Shown one piece after another: positions 8,039 through 14,895 of a stretch of 24,397 nt of DNA (position 1 is the first letter of the stretch; each line of letters opens with the position of its first letter). Under the pieces are notes generated by a model. It did no database searches. It was not told where the DNA came from and was given only the letters and a program-made list of their open reading frames with translations. This DNA comes from Desulfuromonadales bacterium. GTDB lineage: Bacteria; Desulfobacterota; Desulfuromonadia; Desulfuromonadales; UBA2294. The translations under genes and the position numbers were made by a program. The DNA lies in contig JACUTX010000012.1 in NCBI GenBank assembly GCA_014859615.1, forward strand, positions 1-24,397, written 5' to 3'.

Positions 8039-8487
8039 CAGAATCTCTTTCGACTGTCGAGCAGAATGGTAACCGGTCCGTTGTTGACCAGAGTGATTTG
8101 CATATCGGCCTGAAAGATGCCGGTGGCGACGCTTACGCCTCTGGCCTGGAGCCCGGCAACAAAGGCCCGGTAGTAGAACTCTGCCTCTTGCGGCGGAGCA
8201 GCATCGGTAAAGCCGGGTCTTCTCCCTTTGCGGCAATCGGCCAGCAAAGTAAATTGTGAGACGACAAGGATGCTTCCGGCGACATCGGTCACTGATCGAT
8301 TCATTTTTCCGGCAAAGTCTTCGAAAATGCGCAGAGTGACCGTTTTGTCGAGCAGACTGTTCAGATCGCTCTCATCATCCCCCCGTTCCACGCCGAGCAG
8401 AACCAGCAGTCCGGCGTCGATGGTGCCGACAATCTTGCCGGAAACTTCGACTTTCGCCGCTGTAACCCGTTGCAATACGGCACGCAT
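8038..8487 (-). CDS. dtd: D-aminoacyl-tRNA deacylase
   Basis: A 149-residue cytosolic proofreading enzyme that hydrolyses D-aminoacyl-tRNA. The start MRAVLQRVTAAKVEV, the SQFTLLAD motif (77-84) and the C-terminal NNGPVT (135-140, the Gly-cisPro chiral-selection loop) are all present, and the length is exactly that of the family. The ATG at 8487 is fixed by this N-terminus, although the frame stays open to 8574. The gene starts 7 bases after nfo and overlaps darP by one base. Confidence 0.97.
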   Translation of the reverse strand: MRAVLQRVTAAKVEVSGKIVGTIDAGLLVLLGVERGDDESDLNSLLDKTVTLRIFEDFAGKMNRSVTDVAGSILVVSQFTLLADCRKGRRPGFTDAAPPQEAEFYYRAFVAGLQARGVSVATGIFQADMQITLVNNGPVTILLDSRKRF

Positions 8488-8494
8488 CCCGGGG

Positions 8495-9373
8495 TTATTT
8501 CTCCCCGGCCAGGCTGCGGAGCAGGGCGATGTTACGCAAGTCAAGACTGTTATCGTCACCCTTGGGTGTCTCAAGGACTTTTGGCACGTTAAAAAAACGC
8601 TGATCCTGCATCAGGGCCCGAAACCCTTCGACGCCGACAGCTCCTTCGCCGAGCTGTTCATGACGGTCGACACGTGACCCGAGCCCCTTTTTACTGTCGT
8701 TGATATGAAAAGCTTTGATTTTGTCGCAACCGATTATCCGATCGAATTCATTCATAACTGAACGGTACCCTTCAGCCGTGGTCAGATCATAACCGGCAGC
8801 CAGAGCATGACAGGTATCGAAACAGATTCCGAAATTACCCGCTGGAACTTTTTCCATGATCGTTGCGAGATGCTCAAATTTATAGCCGAGGTTACTCCCC
8901 TGGCCAGCGGTGATTTCAATCAAAACCCTGACTGTGGGTGGAGCTTCCTGAAAAATTTCACGAAAAGCATCGGCAACCCGTTCAATACCGACCGTTTCAC
9001 CGGTGGTGAGATGGGAGCCGGGGTGCATCACCAGATCCGACAGGCCGAGCTGGGCGCAGCGATTGAGTTCATCAATAAAGGCGACCTTCGATTTCACCCA
9101 CTTTTCATCATCAGGAGCCGCGAGATTGATCAGATAACTGTCGTGAGCGATGATCGGTCCGATCGAACTCGCTTTCCAGGCAGTTTTGAATGCCTCGACG
9201 CTTTGTGGAGTGATCGGTTTGCCGCTCCACTGATTGGCATTTTTGGTAAAAATCTGGATCGCCGTGCAGCCGAGCTCTTCACCGCGGCCGATGGCGAGAT
9301 CGATCGACCCGCTGATCGAGACATGGGCACCGATCGGCTGTTTTGTCCTTGCTGAGTTCATAAATTGACCCAT
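8495..9373 (-). CDS. nfo: Endonuclease IV (AP endonuclease)
   Basis: A 292-residue metal-dependent enzyme that nicks DNA 5' of abasic sites in base excision repair. It begins IGAHVSISGSIDLAI soon after the start and QIFTKNANQW follows. The trinuclear-zinc ligands are visible in order: AHDSYLINLA, LVMHPGSH, LIEITAGQGSNLG, FDTCHALAAGYD, FHINDSK, SRVDRHEQLGEG and VLETPKGDD. ATG 9373 lies one base after the stop of the preceding gene, and ATG 9361 is an alternative four codons later. Neither has a strong ribosome site, so the start is uncertain by four residues. Confidence 0.96.
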   Translation of the reverse strand: MGQFMNSARTKQPIGAHVSISGSIDLAIGRGEELGCTAIQIFTKNANQWSGKPITPQSVEAFKTAWKASSIGPIIAHDSYLINLAAPDDEKWVKSKVAFIDELNRCAQLGLSDLVMHPGSHLTTGETVGIERVADAFREIFQEAPPTVRVLIEITAGQGSNLGYKFEHLATIMEKVPAGNFGICFDTCHALAAGYDLTTAEGYRSVMNEFDRIIGCDKIKAFHINDSKKGLGSRVDRHEQLGEGAVGVEGFRALMQDQRFFNVPKVLETPKGDDNSLDLRNIALLRSLAGEK

Positions 9374-9374
9374 C

Positions 9375-9677
9375 TTATTCTTTTGTCGTCTTGCGCTTGT
9401 CGGTACAGATCGCCGGGACAACTTTTCCACCGCGCTCTTCGTAAATCTGAATATTGGAGACCGCAGCACCATAGCCGTTACCGGCACCAAAAGCGATGGT
9501 CTGGAAGACTTTCATCCCGTCGATACAGAGAATACGATCGGTTGAATGCCCTTTGACGACGCGGCTGATATCGCTGTTATGCTCCTGCTCCCTGATTTTT
9601 GCCGAAGCGACCGTCACAGCTAGCAGAAGAATGAGCAGGGTCAACAGATAACGTAATATAATTTTTTCAGATCGCAT
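9375..9677 (-). CDS. Small exported protein of unknown function
   Basis: A 100-residue protein with a clear signal peptide: a basic start (MRSEKIILR), a leucine-rich core and ASA at 24-26, giving a mature protein of about 74 residues. The mature part has two cysteines, C51 and C91, that could form a disulfide in the periplasm, and a glycine-rich stretch FGAGNGYGAAV. I do not recognise the family. The start has a good ribosome site (AGGAG). It sits between the HAD gene and nfo in an operon of otherwise cytosolic enzymes, which gives no hint of function. Confidence 0.8.
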   Translation of the reverse strand: MRSEKIILRYLLTLLILLLAVTVASAKIREQEHNSDISRVVKGHSTDRILCIDGMKVFQTIAFGAGNGYGAAVSNIQIYEERGGKVVPAICTDKRKTTKE

Positions 9678-9689
9678 ATTCTACTCCTT

Positions 9690-10370
9690 TTATACCCCTT
9701 TCAACCGGGTTTCGGGGCTCACTCGCAGACTCTCCGGCTTTTGCGTCCATTGCCAGACAGCTTCGGCTGCTGCCGCCGCAGTATCGACCTGAAGATTAAA
9801 GCCCGGCACTTTTTTCCCATCCTGAACCAGAATCGTCTTCATGCCAAGCGTTCTGGCCTGATTCAGATTGGCGGAACAGTCCTCAATCATGATGCATTCC
9901 CGGGCCGGAATACCGAGACTCTGCAGAACTCCGTGATACGGCTCGGGGTTTGGCTTTGGCTGGTAGGCAGCGATACGAATATCAAAAATCTGCGCAAACT
10001 GCTCGGCAATCCCCAGAGCGAGTAAAACCCGCTCGGCGTGCTGGCGTGAGCCATTGGTAAAGATATAGCAGGGGATCTGCAGTTTGGCCAGATTCTGCTG
10101 CAGAATCTGATCCGGCCTGAGCCGGGCTGTAACGTCGACGTCATGAACATAGTCGAGGTACGACTCCGGATCGATATTGTGATGACGAATCAACCCCTGC
10201 AGGGTTGCTCCATAATCGTGCCAATATCGTTTTCGCAAACCGTCGACTTCGTCCGCCGGAATTCCGGCAATCTCAAGCATAAAACCGTTGATGCGGACAT
10301 CGATCAGAGCAAACAGGTTGAGCCCGGGGTGATACAGAGTATTGTCGAGATCGAAAAGAACAGCGTTCAT
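9690..10370 (-). CDS. HAD-superfamily hydrolase, probable pyrimidine 5'-nucleotidase
   Basis: A 226-residue HAD phosphatase. Motif I is FDLDNTLYHPG with nucleophile D7 and D9. Motif II is FTNGS (T105), motif III lysine lies in QPKPNPEPY (K139), and motif IV is MIEDCSANL (E163, D164). The FDLDNTLY form and the helical cap after it are typical of the SDT1/YjjG-like pyrimidine 5'-nucleotidase group, but substrate cannot be fixed from sequence. The ATG at 10370 overlaps the HIT gene stop as ATGA. An in-frame ATG at 10382 is less likely. Confidence 0.88.
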   Translation of the reverse strand: MNAVLFDLDNTLYHPGLNLFALIDVRINGFMLEIAGIPADEVDGLRKRYWHDYGATLQGLIRHHNIDPESYLDYVHDVDVTARLRPDQILQQNLAKLQIPCYIFTNGSRQHAERVLLALGIAEQFAQIFDIRIAAYQPKPNPEPYHGVLQSLGIPARECIMIEDCSANLNQARTLGMKTILVQDGKKVPGFNLQVDTAAAAAEAVWQWTQKPESLRVSPETRLKGV

Positions 10371-10801
10371 GATCCGATGCACTCCGTCGGTTTCAGGGCC
10401 TGGCGAATCTTCTCTATCTCCGTGCGATACTGTTCGGGCGTCAGGACTTTATCCCGATGGAGTTCGCTCCAGATCGGTCGTGGCCAGAGGGGATCGGTGT
10501 CGAAGCGCGGGACAAGATGCCAGTGCATGTGCGGCACCATGTTGCCGAGCAGCTCATAGTTCATTTTGGTCGGCGTGTAGACCTGATAGAGTGCGCCAGC
10601 AACCTGATTAACCTCTTCGATAAGCGCCTGACGGGTCTGCTGGTCGAGATGAAAAAGTTCGGAGTAATGTTCGCGGGCGATGACAAAGGAGTACCCGGGG
10701 AAAAACTGATCTCGATTGAGCTGAACGAAACTGTGCTCAAGCTCGATGATACGCAAATCCGGTTCGTCCTGCCAGCGGCGGCACATGATGCAGGCTGTCA
10801 T
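10367..10801 (-). CDS. HIT-family nucleotide hydrolase/transferase
   Basis: A 144-residue protein of the histidine-triad superfamily, whose members cleave nucleoside phosphoramidates or dinucleoside polyphosphates. The triad reads HMHWHLVPR with histidines 91, 93 and 95, where H93 or H95 would be the nucleophile. The N-terminus has CIMC (C4, C7), a pattern seen in metal-binding HIT proteins. A long acidic/aromatic C-terminal tail follows the triad. It overlaps both neighbours by four bases (ATGA), so it is probably translated together with dapF and the HAD gene. Confidence 0.9.
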   Translation of the reverse strand: MTACIMCRRWQDEPDLRIIELEHSFVQLNRDQFFPGYSFVIAREHYSELFHLDQQTRQALIEEVNQVAGALYQVYTPTKMNYELLGNMVPHMHWHLVPRFDTDPLWPRPIWSELHRDKVLTPEQYRTEIEKIRQALKPTECIGS

Positions 10802-11637
10802 AAGTCAAAGAACTCCCCGTGAAAGACTTCCGTGGCCGGGCCGGTCATAAAAACATCACCAGCTTCACTCCACTCCAACTGCAAGGAGCCACCGCGCAGA
10901 CAATTCGTAATGCTCCGCTCAGTCCGGCCACTCAGCACACCAGCTACAGCGACGGCCGACGCGCCGGTACCACAAGCCAGGGTTTCACCCGCACCCCGCT
11001 CCCAGGTCCGCTGTTTGACCTCACTGCGCGAGATCTGTTCAACAAATTCGACGTTAATCCGATTCGGAAACATCGGATGTTTTTCGATCACCGAACCGTA
11101 ATATTCGACGGCAAAATCATCGAGCTGATCGACGAAAATAATACAATGCGGGTTCCCCATCGAGACGCAGGTGATGGCAAAAGTGCGATCGAGAATGTTG
11201 AGTGGCTGGTCAACAATAATTGTCTCAGTATCCGTCAGAACAGGAATTTCGGCCGGCATCAGTCGCGGCATTCCCATATTGACCCGCACCCGATCGACCT
11301 TATGATCGGAGCCGAAGTAAAGTTTCAGCGGGAGAATTCCGGCTTTGGTCTCAATCCGGATTTCATCCCCGGTAACGAGACCGGAGTCAGCACTGAATTT
11401 GGCCACGCAGCGGATACCGTTGCCGCACATCTCGGCTTCACTACCATCGGCGTTGAACATCCGCATCCTGACATCGGCTACTTTTGAGGGGAGAATCAGA
11501 ATCAGCCCGTCGGAACCGACGCCGAAGTGGCGATCAGAAACAGCGACAGCAAGCTTTTCCGGCTGATCAACCTGTTCTTCAAAACCGTTGATATAGACAT
11601 AATCGTTCCCGGCCCCGTGCATCTTGATAAATTTCAT
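10798..11637 (-). CDS. dapF: Diaminopimelate epimerase
   Basis: A 279-residue cofactor-free racemase that converts LL- to meso-diaminopimelate for lysine and peptidoglycan. The N-terminus MKFIKMHGAGNDYVYI is typical. The catalytic cysteines lie in MCGNGIRC (C71) and ACGTGASA (C222), and GNPHC and ERGAGET are conserved. The ATG at 11637 is fixed by the N-terminus and by a GGAGG site before it. The frame stays open ten codons further upstream. It is the first gene of a seven-gene minus-strand operon. Confidence 0.97.
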   Translation of the reverse strand: MKFIKMHGAGNDYVYINGFEEQVDQPEKLAVAVSDRHFGVGSDGLILILPSKVADVRMRMFNADGSEAEMCGNGIRCVAKFSADSGLVTGDEIRIETKAGILPLKLYFGSDHKVDRVRVNMGMPRLMPAEIPVLTDTETIIVDQPLNILDRTFAITCVSMGNPHCIIFVDQLDDFAVEYYGSVIEKHPMFPNRINVEFVEQISRSEVKQRTWERGAGETLACGTGASAVAVAGVLSGRTERSITNCLRGGSLQLEWSEAGDVFMTGPATEVFHGEFFDL

Positions 11638-11665
11638 GATTGAGCCTCCACAAACTTGGCTGAAC

Positions 11666-11695
11666 ATTCTACAGCGAATCGTCCGGTTGCGCCAA
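11666..11695 (-). promoter_or_regulatory. Promoter of the dapF operon
   Basis: Minus-strand TTGGCG (11695-11690), 18-base spacer, TAGAAT (11671-11666). Transcription would begin near 11659, about 22 bases before the dapF ATG, leaving room for the GGAGG site. Confidence 0.6.
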
Positions 11696-11723
11696 GAAAA
11701 AGCTATATTTTGTTTTCACCCGC

Positions 11724-11765
11724 TTGACACTCTATATCCCTCCACGTATCAATGTCTGATATAAT
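11724..11765 (+). promoter_or_regulatory. Promoter of the 74-residue gene and MBL hydrolase
   Basis: TTGACA (11724-11729), 17 bases, TATCAA (11747-11752). A second candidate is an extended -10, TGATATAAT at 11757-11765, 30 bases after the TTGACA and so independent of it. Both precede ATG 11803. The dapF promoter diverges about 30 bases away. Confidence 0.6.
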
Positions 11766-11802
11766 ATTACAAACTTTAAAAAAACTGAAAGAGGTCTCTT
11801 TT

Positions 11803-12027
11803 ATGGCATTTAACTTGATAACGAAAATTTGGCAGACAGGTTCCCTCGAATGGTGGGGGATGATCGATGGTGCAGATATTTATCTCGGCTGCCGGGAGTT
11901 TCCACAGCCGCCGGAGGAAGGGGACGAGTGGATTGTGAAATCGACCGGTGATATGTTTCGGATCGTTGCAGGCGAAATTGTCAAGACAGGACATAGAGAA
12001 GTTTCTCCTGAACCATGGGAGGTTTAA
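11803..12027 (+). CDS. Small protein of unknown function (74 residues)
   Basis: I do not recognise this gene. It encodes 74 residues, acidic overall, with no signal peptide or membrane segment. It is tryptophan-rich (five Trp, including the pair in LEWWGMIDGADIYLG), has one cysteine, and ends SPEPWEV. The middle (GDEWIVKSTGDMFRIV) looks like a small beta-rich domain. ATG 11803 has an AGAGG site nine bases before it. An in-frame ATG at 11752 overlaps the probable promoter. Its stop overlaps an ATG at 12027, so it is likely coupled to the downstream hydrolase gene. Confidence 0.7.
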   Translation: MAFNLITKIWQTGSLEWWGMIDGADIYLGCREFPQPPEEGDEWIVKSTGDMFRIVAGEIVKTGHREVSPEPWEV

Positions 12028-12029
12028 TG

Positions 12030-12644
12030 ATGCCCCTGACTATAGTTCAACTGCCGCTCCCTGATCTGACCAATTTTTCTTATCTGGTCTATTGCGAAGA
12101 GAGCCGTAAAGGGATAGCGGTGGACCCTTCTTTTGTTCCACAGGTGGTGCTGCAGGCTGCGACCGAACTGGAGGTGGAGCTTCTCTATTTGGTTAATACA
12201 CATGGGCACAGGGATCATATCGAAGGGAACCGTGCGGTCATGACCGCTACCGGTGTTCAGCTTGCAGCTCATCCGGCGGATCTCCCGGATGCCGACCGGC
12301 AGCTGGCGGATGGTGATCTGATAAAAATCGGGAACGGCTCGATCGAAGTTCTACACACTCCCGGCCACTCCCCCGGTTCAATTGTATTGAAGACCGAAGA
12401 TGCGGTGTTGACCGGGGATACCTTGTTTGTAACCCGGTGCGGGCGGGCTGATCTCCCGGGGAGTGAAGTGACCCAGATGTACGAGAGCCTCCAGCGTCTG
12501 AAGCGATTACCTGCTGCAATGCGCGTTTTTCCCGGCCATGATTACGGGCCACAGCCTGTTTCGACAATCGGTCAAGAACTTGAGCAGAACGATTATTTAC
12601 GCTGTCCCGATCTGAAAAGTTTTATCCGGTTACGGATGGGATAG
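12030..12644 (+). CDS. Metallo-beta-lactamase-fold hydrolase (glyoxalase II / persulfide dioxygenase-like)
   Basis: A 204-residue cytosolic MBL-fold enzyme. The metal motif THGHRDH gives H58, H60, D62 and H63. Further ligands are H113 in TPGHSPGS, D130 in LTGDTLF and H170 in FPGHDYGP. The compact length and TGDTLFVTRCGRADLPG stretch are like the glyoxalase II/ETHE1 group, which act on glutathione or other thioesters and persulfides. A Desulfuromonadales host would need a different thiol if it lacks glutathione. Substrate is not determined. GGGAGG lies seven bases before ATG 12030, and ATG 12027 is also possible. Confidence 0.88.
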   Translation: MPLTIVQLPLPDLTNFSYLVYCEESRKGIAVDPSFVPQVVLQAATELEVELLYLVNTHGHRDHIEGNRAVMTATGVQLAAHPADLPDADRQLADGDLIKIGNGSIEVLHTPGHSPGSIVLKTEDAVLTGDTLFVTRCGRADLPGSEVTQMYESLQRLKRLPAAMRVFPGHDYGPQPVSTIGQELEQNDYLRCPDLKSFIRLRMG

Positions 12645-12703
12645 GATCCTGTAATCGACACGATTTTGTAAAATTGCACAAAATGACAGCTACTGAAGCA
12701 AAC

Positions 12704-12740
12704 AAAACCGGGCCCGGCCATTTCAGTCGGACCCGGTTTT
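12704..12740. terminator. Bidirectional terminator between convergent genes
   Basis: A 13-base stem with one mismatch: AAAACCGGGCCCG (12704-12716) against CGGACCCGGTTTT (12728-12740), 11-base loop. The A and T tracts at its ends let it work on both strands. It lies between the stop of the MBL gene (12644) and that of the zinc-ribbon gene (12765). Confidence 0.85.
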
Positions 12741-12764
12741 AGCTTGTACGGTTTGTCAGCCGTT

Positions 12765-13100
12765 TTACAGCTCGTCATCGTCGAAACTGAAGGAATCTTC
12801 GCCGTCGAAATCGAAATTGCCTGAATCTTCTCCGAGACCAAACGGGTCATCAACCGGTTCAGGGGCCGGAGTCGGAGATGAATTGCGATCGGCCTTCGCA
12901 GCGACCGGCCCTTCATCTTCGTTAAAATCGAATTCAGAATTATCTTCAACAGTGGCGACTGCCCCGGCACCGCTCGCAGCGGTAGCAAAAAGAACGGATC
13001 GAATAGCATGCTTTTCTCTATGTTCAGACAGATCCTTGCCGCACTTTTTACAACTGTCTAAGTAGTCGAAGCTGGTGTAATTGCATTTTGGACATTTCAC
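12765..13100 (-). CDS. Small zinc-ribbon protein with acidic Pro-rich tail
   Basis: A 111-residue protein. Residues 1-22 form a zinc-ribbon knuckle pair: MKCPKCNYTSFDYLDSCKKC with C3, C6, C17 and C20. The rest is low complexity: an Ala/Gly stretch near 40-50, then Asp/Glu/Phe-rich repeats (SEFDFNEDEG, NFDFDGEDSFSFDDDEL) around a PTPAPEP linker. Such proteins are common and uncharacterised in Geobacter-type genomes. A role in protein or RNA contact is only a guess. An AAAGGAG site precedes the ATG at a rather long 12 bases. It lies 36 bases after rsmE, in the same direction. Confidence 0.8.
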   Translation of the reverse strand: MKCPKCNYTSFDYLDSCKKCGKDLSEHREKHAIRSVLFATAASGAGAVATVEDNSEFDFNEDEGPVAAKADRNSSPTPAPEPVDDPFGLGEDSGNFDFDGEDSFSFDDDEL

Positions 13101-13136
13101 AGTTTAGCTCCTTTCAGCTGGGCGTTTCGCTTCTAT

Positions 13137-13874
13137 TCAGCGAGCACCAAAATCTCCATAAAGATACTGTAAAACGGCTGAAACCGCAAAACCGGCAGTC
13201 TCAGTGCGTAGAATTCGTGAGCCGAGATGGACAGGAATAAATCCATACGACTGTGCCAGTTCCGCCTCTCTGGATGAAAAACCCCCTTCCGGGCCGACCA
13301 GCAGAGCAATTTCTCTTGGGGGGAGTTGCGTCAGGGCCTTGTTCAGCGGCTCATTCCCATCTTCCCAGAGCATCAATTTCAGTTCAGCATCACAATCCGC
13401 CAGCACTAAAGATAAAGGGCGTGGCGAATCGCACCTGGGCAAGGTCGGACGACAGCTCTGACGAGCCGCTTCATCTACTATCCGTTGCCAGCGCCGCTGT
13501 TTGTTCACCTCCCGGTCAGAGGCTGGTGCCGGAATACTCCGTTCACTCCAGACCGGACAGAATCTGTCAATCCCGAGTTCCGTCCCTTTCTGGAGGATCA
13601 TCTCCATCTTGTTCCCTTTTGGGAGCCCCTGAATCAGGCAAATCGGAACGGCCTGTTCCTTGATCAGCCACCGTTCAATGATCCGGGCTTCGCCGCTGCG
13701 TCTCTGCAGCCTGTCAATGATGCAGCGATAGTGACTGCCGCTGCCGTCGAGAAGAAGAATTTCGTCCCCTTTGACCAGACGCAGAACGGTACCGATATGG
13801 TTAGCCAATTCTGTCGGGAGGGTGACCATACCGTTCTGAATCGCGTCCGCCGGGACAAAAAATTGCCGGGACAT
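13137..13874 (-). CDS. rsmE: 16S rRNA (uracil(1498)-N3)-methyltransferase
   Basis: A 245-residue SPOUT-class methyltransferase that methylates U1498 of 16S rRNA using SAM. The trefoil-knot motifs are clear: LLVGPEGGFSSREAEL and LGSRILRTETAGFAV near the C-terminus, with KGNKMEMILQKGTELGID in the middle and a PUA-like N-terminal domain (MSRQFFVPADAI). Length is normal. The ATG directly follows the prmA stop (TAAATG), so the pair is very likely co-translated. prmA-rsmE is a widely conserved gene pair. Confidence 0.96.
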   Translation of the reverse strand: MSRQFFVPADAIQNGMVTLPTELANHIGTVLRLVKGDEILLLDGSGSHYRCIIDRLQRRSGEARIIERWLIKEQAVPICLIQGLPKGNKMEMILQKGTELGIDRFCPVWSERSIPAPASDREVNKQRRWQRIVDEAARQSCRPTLPRCDSPRPLSLVLADCDAELKLMLWEDGNEPLNKALTQLPPREIALLVGPEGGFSSREAELAQSYGFIPVHLGSRILRTETAGFAVSAVLQYLYGDFGAR

Positions 13875-14786
13875 TTAGACTGCAGCTCTTTGATAAAGCA
13901 TGCAGCACCAGTCGGCATCATAAGTCACAGTCGGTTCAGAAAGTCCGTATCCGCAAAAGCCTTCGCGAACCATTGCCTCTTTTTCACGAAGAATCCCGGA
14001 GAGGAGCAGCGTCCCGCCGGTCGCCAGACGACCGATTAAATGCGGGGCGAGACGAATATTCTCTTCGGCGAGAATATTGGCAATAACGATATCAAAGGAG
14101 CTGGCGAGAGTTTCGAGCGGTTCGGCCGTCACTGTAATCCGATCAGCGGAACCGTTCCCAGCAATATTGTCACGGGCAATCTGGCACGCTTCCTCATCAA
14201 TATCGATGGCCAAAATCCGGTCTGCTCCAAGACCGGCCGCAGCCATGGCGAGGATACCCGATCCGGTACCGACATCGAGCAGACTCTCCGGAGTCTCTGT
14301 CTCAAACAGTTCTGCGATCGCCTGAAGACAAAGGCGGGTTGTTTCGTGAGTGCCGGTGCCAAAAGCCATCCCCGGATCGAGGTTGATCACAACCTCTGCG
14401 GCGGCGACGGTCCACGCTTCCCAGGTCGGCTTGACAACCAGACGCGACCCAAAGCGGGTTGCAGTGAAATGCTGCTTCCACCCTTCAGCCCAGTCTTCCT
14501 GATGCACCGTGCTCTGCTTCAACTGTACAATGTCCCAGCCGGGGTAAGAGTTTTGCAGTTCATGGAGCTGTCGGGTAAGTTGCTTGACATCAGACGTCTG
14601 CGGGAAATAAGCCTTGATATTGTAATAGTCCGGTATCTCTGCGTCAGGATCCGGCAGGACAAAAGTGTCGAGATCGCGTTCTTCAACATTCACCCCGAGA
14701 CAACCAAGAGAATGGAGTTCGGCGGCAATCAGATCGGCGAGGTCAGAAGGGACTGGAAATGAGAGTTCGAGCCATTGCTTTTTCAT
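13875..14786 (-). CDS. prmA: Ribosomal protein L11 methyltransferase
   Basis: A 303-residue SAM-dependent enzyme that trimethylates L11. The N-terminal substrate-recognition domain (WLELSFPVPSDLADLIAAEL) is followed by DPGMAFGTGTHETT (137-150), the SAM loop LDVGTGSGILAMAA (170-183) and the NxxP-like ANILAE motif. Length is near the family norm of about 300. The ribosome site is weak (ATCGAGC), and no clear promoter is seen, though a TTGGCA in the divergent intergenic region is a candidate -35. Confidence 0.95.
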   Translation of the reverse strand: MKKQWLELSFPVPSDLADLIAAELHSLGCLGVNVEERDLDTFVLPDPDAEIPDYYNIKAYFPQTSDVKQLTRQLHELQNSYPGWDIVQLKQSTVHQEDWAEGWKQHFTATRFGSRLVVKPTWEAWTVAAAEVVINLDPGMAFGTGTHETTRLCLQAIAELFETETPESLLDVGTGSGILAMAAAGLGADRILAIDIDEEACQIARDNIAGNGSADRITVTAEPLETLASSFDIVIANILAEENIRLAPHLIGRLATGGTLLLSGILREKEAMVREGFCGYGLSEPTVTYDADWCCMLYQRAAV

Positions 14787-14830
14787 GCTCGATATTTAGC
14801 AGACTCGCAGGCGCAAAAGCAATAAAAACC

Positions 14831-14859
14831 TTGACATAGTAATATTGCCAAGGCATAAA
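14831..14859 (+). promoter_or_regulatory. Promoter of the PEP synthase/PPDK regulatory gene
   Basis: Consensus TTGACA (14831-14836), 17 bases, then CATAAA (14854-14859), or TAAAGT with a 19-base spacer. Transcription would start near 14866, about 30 bases before the assigned GTG. It overlaps an inverted repeat at 14829-14853. Confidence 0.6.
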
Positions 14860-14895
14860 GTATGTAATATTTAATTAAAATATGTCCCTGTTAAG

